Shown piece by piece: positions 5,112 through 6,256 of a stretch of 6,256 nucleotides of DNA. The notes below the pieces were generated by a model. That model did not search any database. It was not told the DNA's origin and saw only the letters and a list, made by a program, of their open reading frames with translations. The stretch is taken from positions 1 through 6,256 of the forward strand of contig JAJZSS010000108.1 in assembly GCA_021849525.1 (NCBI GenBank), read 5' to 3'. This DNA is from Chloroflexota bacterium. Lineage in GTDB: Bacteria > Chloroflexota > Anaerolineae > Anaerolineales > UBA4823. The first letter of the stretch is position 1; each line of letters starts with the position of its first letter. The position numbers and the translations under genes were made by a program.

Positions 5112-5951
5112 GTGAGCGATATGGAATCCAAGCCAGACCAGACGCCTGAAGAAGAGATGGAAGCGACCGCTTCCCAGGCCTTTGAATCCGCTTCAGATGC
5201 GGCGGAAGCCGCCGCGGAGCCTTTTGTTGAAGCCGGCGAGACGCCGGAAACCCTGGCGGGCGAAGTGATGGAAACAGCCAGCGAGGTTTATACCGAAGCC
5301 GGTGAGTCGGTTGAACCTGCCCTCGGTTCCGCCTGGCAGCCGGAAGCCGTCGAATTCGGTGCTTTCACGCCCGAACCGGAAGCCGAGCAGGCGATCGAGG
5401 AGGCAGAAGTTATTCCACCTCCCTCCCCACGCTGGCAGGCAGAGACCCCGGAAACCCCGGTACCCCCGCCTGCGCCTGAGCCGTCTCGTCCAACGCCTAT
5501 CCCGCCGCCGGTGCCGCCCGTGCCGCCTCGCCCCCCCGTGGCCGAGAAGCTCTCCCCGGAGGATGAGCGTACCTGGTCGTTGCTGGCCCACCTGAGCGTC
5601 CTGCTCAACCTGGTGACCGGTATCCTCGGTCCGGTGGCTGCGATCGTGATTTACTTCGCCTTTAAAGACCGCTCCCGCCTGGTGGCTTACCATGCCATGC
5701 AGTCATTCGTCTTCCAGCTCTTGTGGTGGATCGGCGGCGGTCTGCTGGCGACCCTGCTGTGGGTCACAGTTGGCGTGCTGGCGGTGGTCATCGTCGGCCT
5801 GTGCCTGATCCCGGTCGCCCTGGTTGCCAGTGTTCTGCCGCTCGGCGCTCTGGTCTACATCGTGATCGGCGCCATCCAGGTCGGTCAGGGGCAGGATTTC
5901 CGCTACTGGCTGGTTGGCGACTGGGTGCGCGGCGAGCTGACCGGCGACTAG
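5112..5951 (+). CDS. DUF4870-like membrane protein with long acidic/proline-rich N-terminal extension
   Basis: This 279-residue protein has two parts. Residues 1-100 are Glu/Ala-rich, strongly acidic and probably disordered or partly helical, with a loose internal repeat (FVEAGETPE at 38-46, YTEAGESVE at 60-68). Residues 101-143 are proline-rich (PPPVPPVPPRPP at 131-142). The C-terminal half (149-279) is a DUF4870/Tic20-like domain. It starts with EDERTWSLLAHLS (150-162) and continues with hydrophobic segments at about 157-183, 193-229 and 231-256. YHAMQSF (193-199) matches YHAIQAL in the gene before it. The acidic tail probably faces the cytoplasm and may bind partners, but no function is known. 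GTG at 5112 is chosen because of the AAAGGAG site 7 nt upstream. A hairpin terminator follows 25 nt after the stop, ending this unit. Confidence 0.8.
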   Translation: MSDMESKPDQTPEEEMEATASQAFESASDAAEAAAEPFVEAGETPETLAGEVMETASEVYTEAGESVEPALGSAWQPEAVEFGAFTPEPEAEQAIEEAEVIPPPSPRWQAETPETPVPPPAPEPSRPTPIPPPVPPVPPRPPVAEKLSPEDERTWSLLAHLSVLLNLVTGILGPVAAIVIYFAFKDRSRLVAYHAMQSFVFQLLWWIGGGLLATLLWVTVGVLAVVIVGLCLIPVALVASVLPLGALVYIVIGAIQVGQGQDFRYWLVGDWVRGELTGD

Positions 5952-5976
5952 TCCCCCAACGCAAGCAAGCAATATT

Positions 5977-6016
5977 AAGGTGCTTCTCCATGATCAACAC
6001 AGGAGAGGCACCTTTT
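5977..6016 (+). terminator. Intrinsic transcription terminator
   Basis: A 13-bp stem (5977-5989 with 6002-6014, one G-U wobble at 5984/6007) encloses a 12-nt loop and ends in TTTT (6013-6016). It lies 25 nt after the stop of the long DUF4870-like gene and before the next promoter. The T tract is short, but the stem is strong. Confidence 0.75.
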
Positions 6017-6043
6017 GCATTGCCCGGGTATTACATTCTACAC

Positions 6044-6072
6044 TTGACACCTCACCCCGCCTCTCTTAGAAT
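6044..6072 (+). promoter_or_regulatory. Sigma-70 promoter driving the glycine riboswitch transcript
   Basis: A perfect TTGACA (6044-6049) and TAGAAT (6067-6072, 5 of 6 matches) are separated by 17 nt. Transcription should begin near 6079, about 52 nt before the aptamer. This is one of the two best promoters in the window. Confidence 0.82.
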
Positions 6073-6097
6073 CGACGTACAAGGGCAAAATGTAAGA

Positions 6098-6115
6098 CAG
6101 GCGCAGCAGCGCCTG
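6098..6115 (+). other. Leader hairpin upstream of the glycine aptamer
   Basis: CAGGCGC (6098-6104) and GCGCCTG (6109-6115) form a perfect 7-bp stem closed by an AGCA tetraloop. It lies in the predicted leader between transcription start and aptamer. It has no T tract and so is not a terminator. It could be a 5' partner ("ghost aptamer") stem of a single-aptamer glycine riboswitch, or just a leader fold. Confidence 0.5.
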
Positions 6116-6130
6116 AGTGAGGCAACCCAA

Positions 6131-6233
6131 CGGCATGCGAGGAGAGACCCGACCGACCTCAGGGCACCGAAGGGGCAAGCCAGGCGCCAGCCAGCGCCCG
6201 GCGAAACTCTCAGGTAAAAGGACTCGCCTGCCG
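6131..6233 (+). promoter_or_regulatory. Glycine riboswitch aptamer
   Basis: Conserved glycine-aptamer blocks occur in the right order: GGAGAGAC after the 5' P1 strand (6141-6148), ACCGAAGGGGCAA (6166-6178) and GAAACTCTCAGG-TAAAAGGAC (6203-6223). P1 is GCGAG (6137-6141) with CTCGC (6223-6227). It is extended, after one U-C mismatch, by CGGCA (6131-6135) with TGCCG (6229-6233), 10 pairs in all. A long P3-type hairpin pairs 6179-6187 with 6194-6202 and has one A-C mismatch. Glycine riboswitches usually turn on glycine-cleavage genes (gcvT/P/H) or control glycine transporters. The controlled gene and the expression platform lie beyond the right edge. Only 23 nt follow the aptamer here, so a second tandem aptamer cannot be confirmed or excluded. 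Confidence 0.9.
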
Positions 6234-6256
6234 CATTCCTCTCGAACGCCAGCTGC

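Noticed and set aside
5723..6217. Plus-strand open frame of 164 codons at the right end
   Set aside because: It runs in another frame through the DUF4870-like gene, the terminator, the promoter and the riboswitch. The translation is Arg/Gly-rich with no family features.
1..6256. CRISPR array, tRNA, rRNA, insertion sequence or toxin-antitoxin pair
   Set aside because: I looked for regularly spaced repeats, tRNA-like cloverleaf ends, transposase motifs and terminal inverted repeats on both strands and saw none.

Overview
This is a GC-rich bacterial chromosomal window. The protein families, a leaderless start next to strong Shine-Dalgarno sites, and the type of quinol-oxidising complex suggest an Anaerolineae-like Chloroflexota genome. 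That placement is inference from family resemblance, since no ribosomal RNA or marker gene is present.

Layout. (1) Positions 1-895, minus strand: the first 298 codons of a BNR/Asp-box beta-propeller protein that runs off the left edge. It has a textbook promoter and ribosome binding site. (2) Positions 896-992: a divergent control region. It holds a consensus sigma-70 promoter for the minus-strand gene, an 18-bp near-perfect palindrome lying inside that promoter, and a -10 box facing right that would give an almost leaderless transcript. (3) Positions 993-4565, plus strand: a tightly packed four-gene operon. It encodes a YwiC-like membrane protein, a fused seven-helix cytochrome b, a nonaheme c-type cytochrome and a Tat-targeted Rieske iron-sulfur protein. 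The genes are separated by 18 nt or overlap by 4 and 26 nt, and none has a clear Shine-Dalgarno site. (4) Positions 4669-4998 and 5112-5951, plus strand: two neighbouring paralogues of the DUF4870/Tic20-like small membrane family. The second carries a long acidic and proline-rich N-terminal extension, and a hairpin terminator follows it. (5) Positions 6044-6256: a consensus promoter followed by a glycine riboswitch aptamer whose regulated gene lies beyond the right edge.

How the genes work together. Cytochrome b, the multihaem cytochrome and the Rieske protein together form an unorthodox bc-type complex. Menaquinol (probably) would be oxidised at the b/Rieske site, one electron would pass through the Rieske cluster, and the nonaheme protein would take the place of cytochrome c1 as electron outlet. 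The Rieske gene comes last rather than first. Several diagnostic residues differ from classical bc1 and b6f complexes: PEWY is replaced by APWF, there is no cysteine for haem c-n, and the Rieske cluster-tuning Tyr is Phe. The palindrome in the shared promoter region could repress the beta-propeller gene and activate the respiratory operon.

The most interesting items are this respiratory complex and the divergent switch in front of it. The glycine riboswitch appears to be a new detail for this locus but belongs to a known class.
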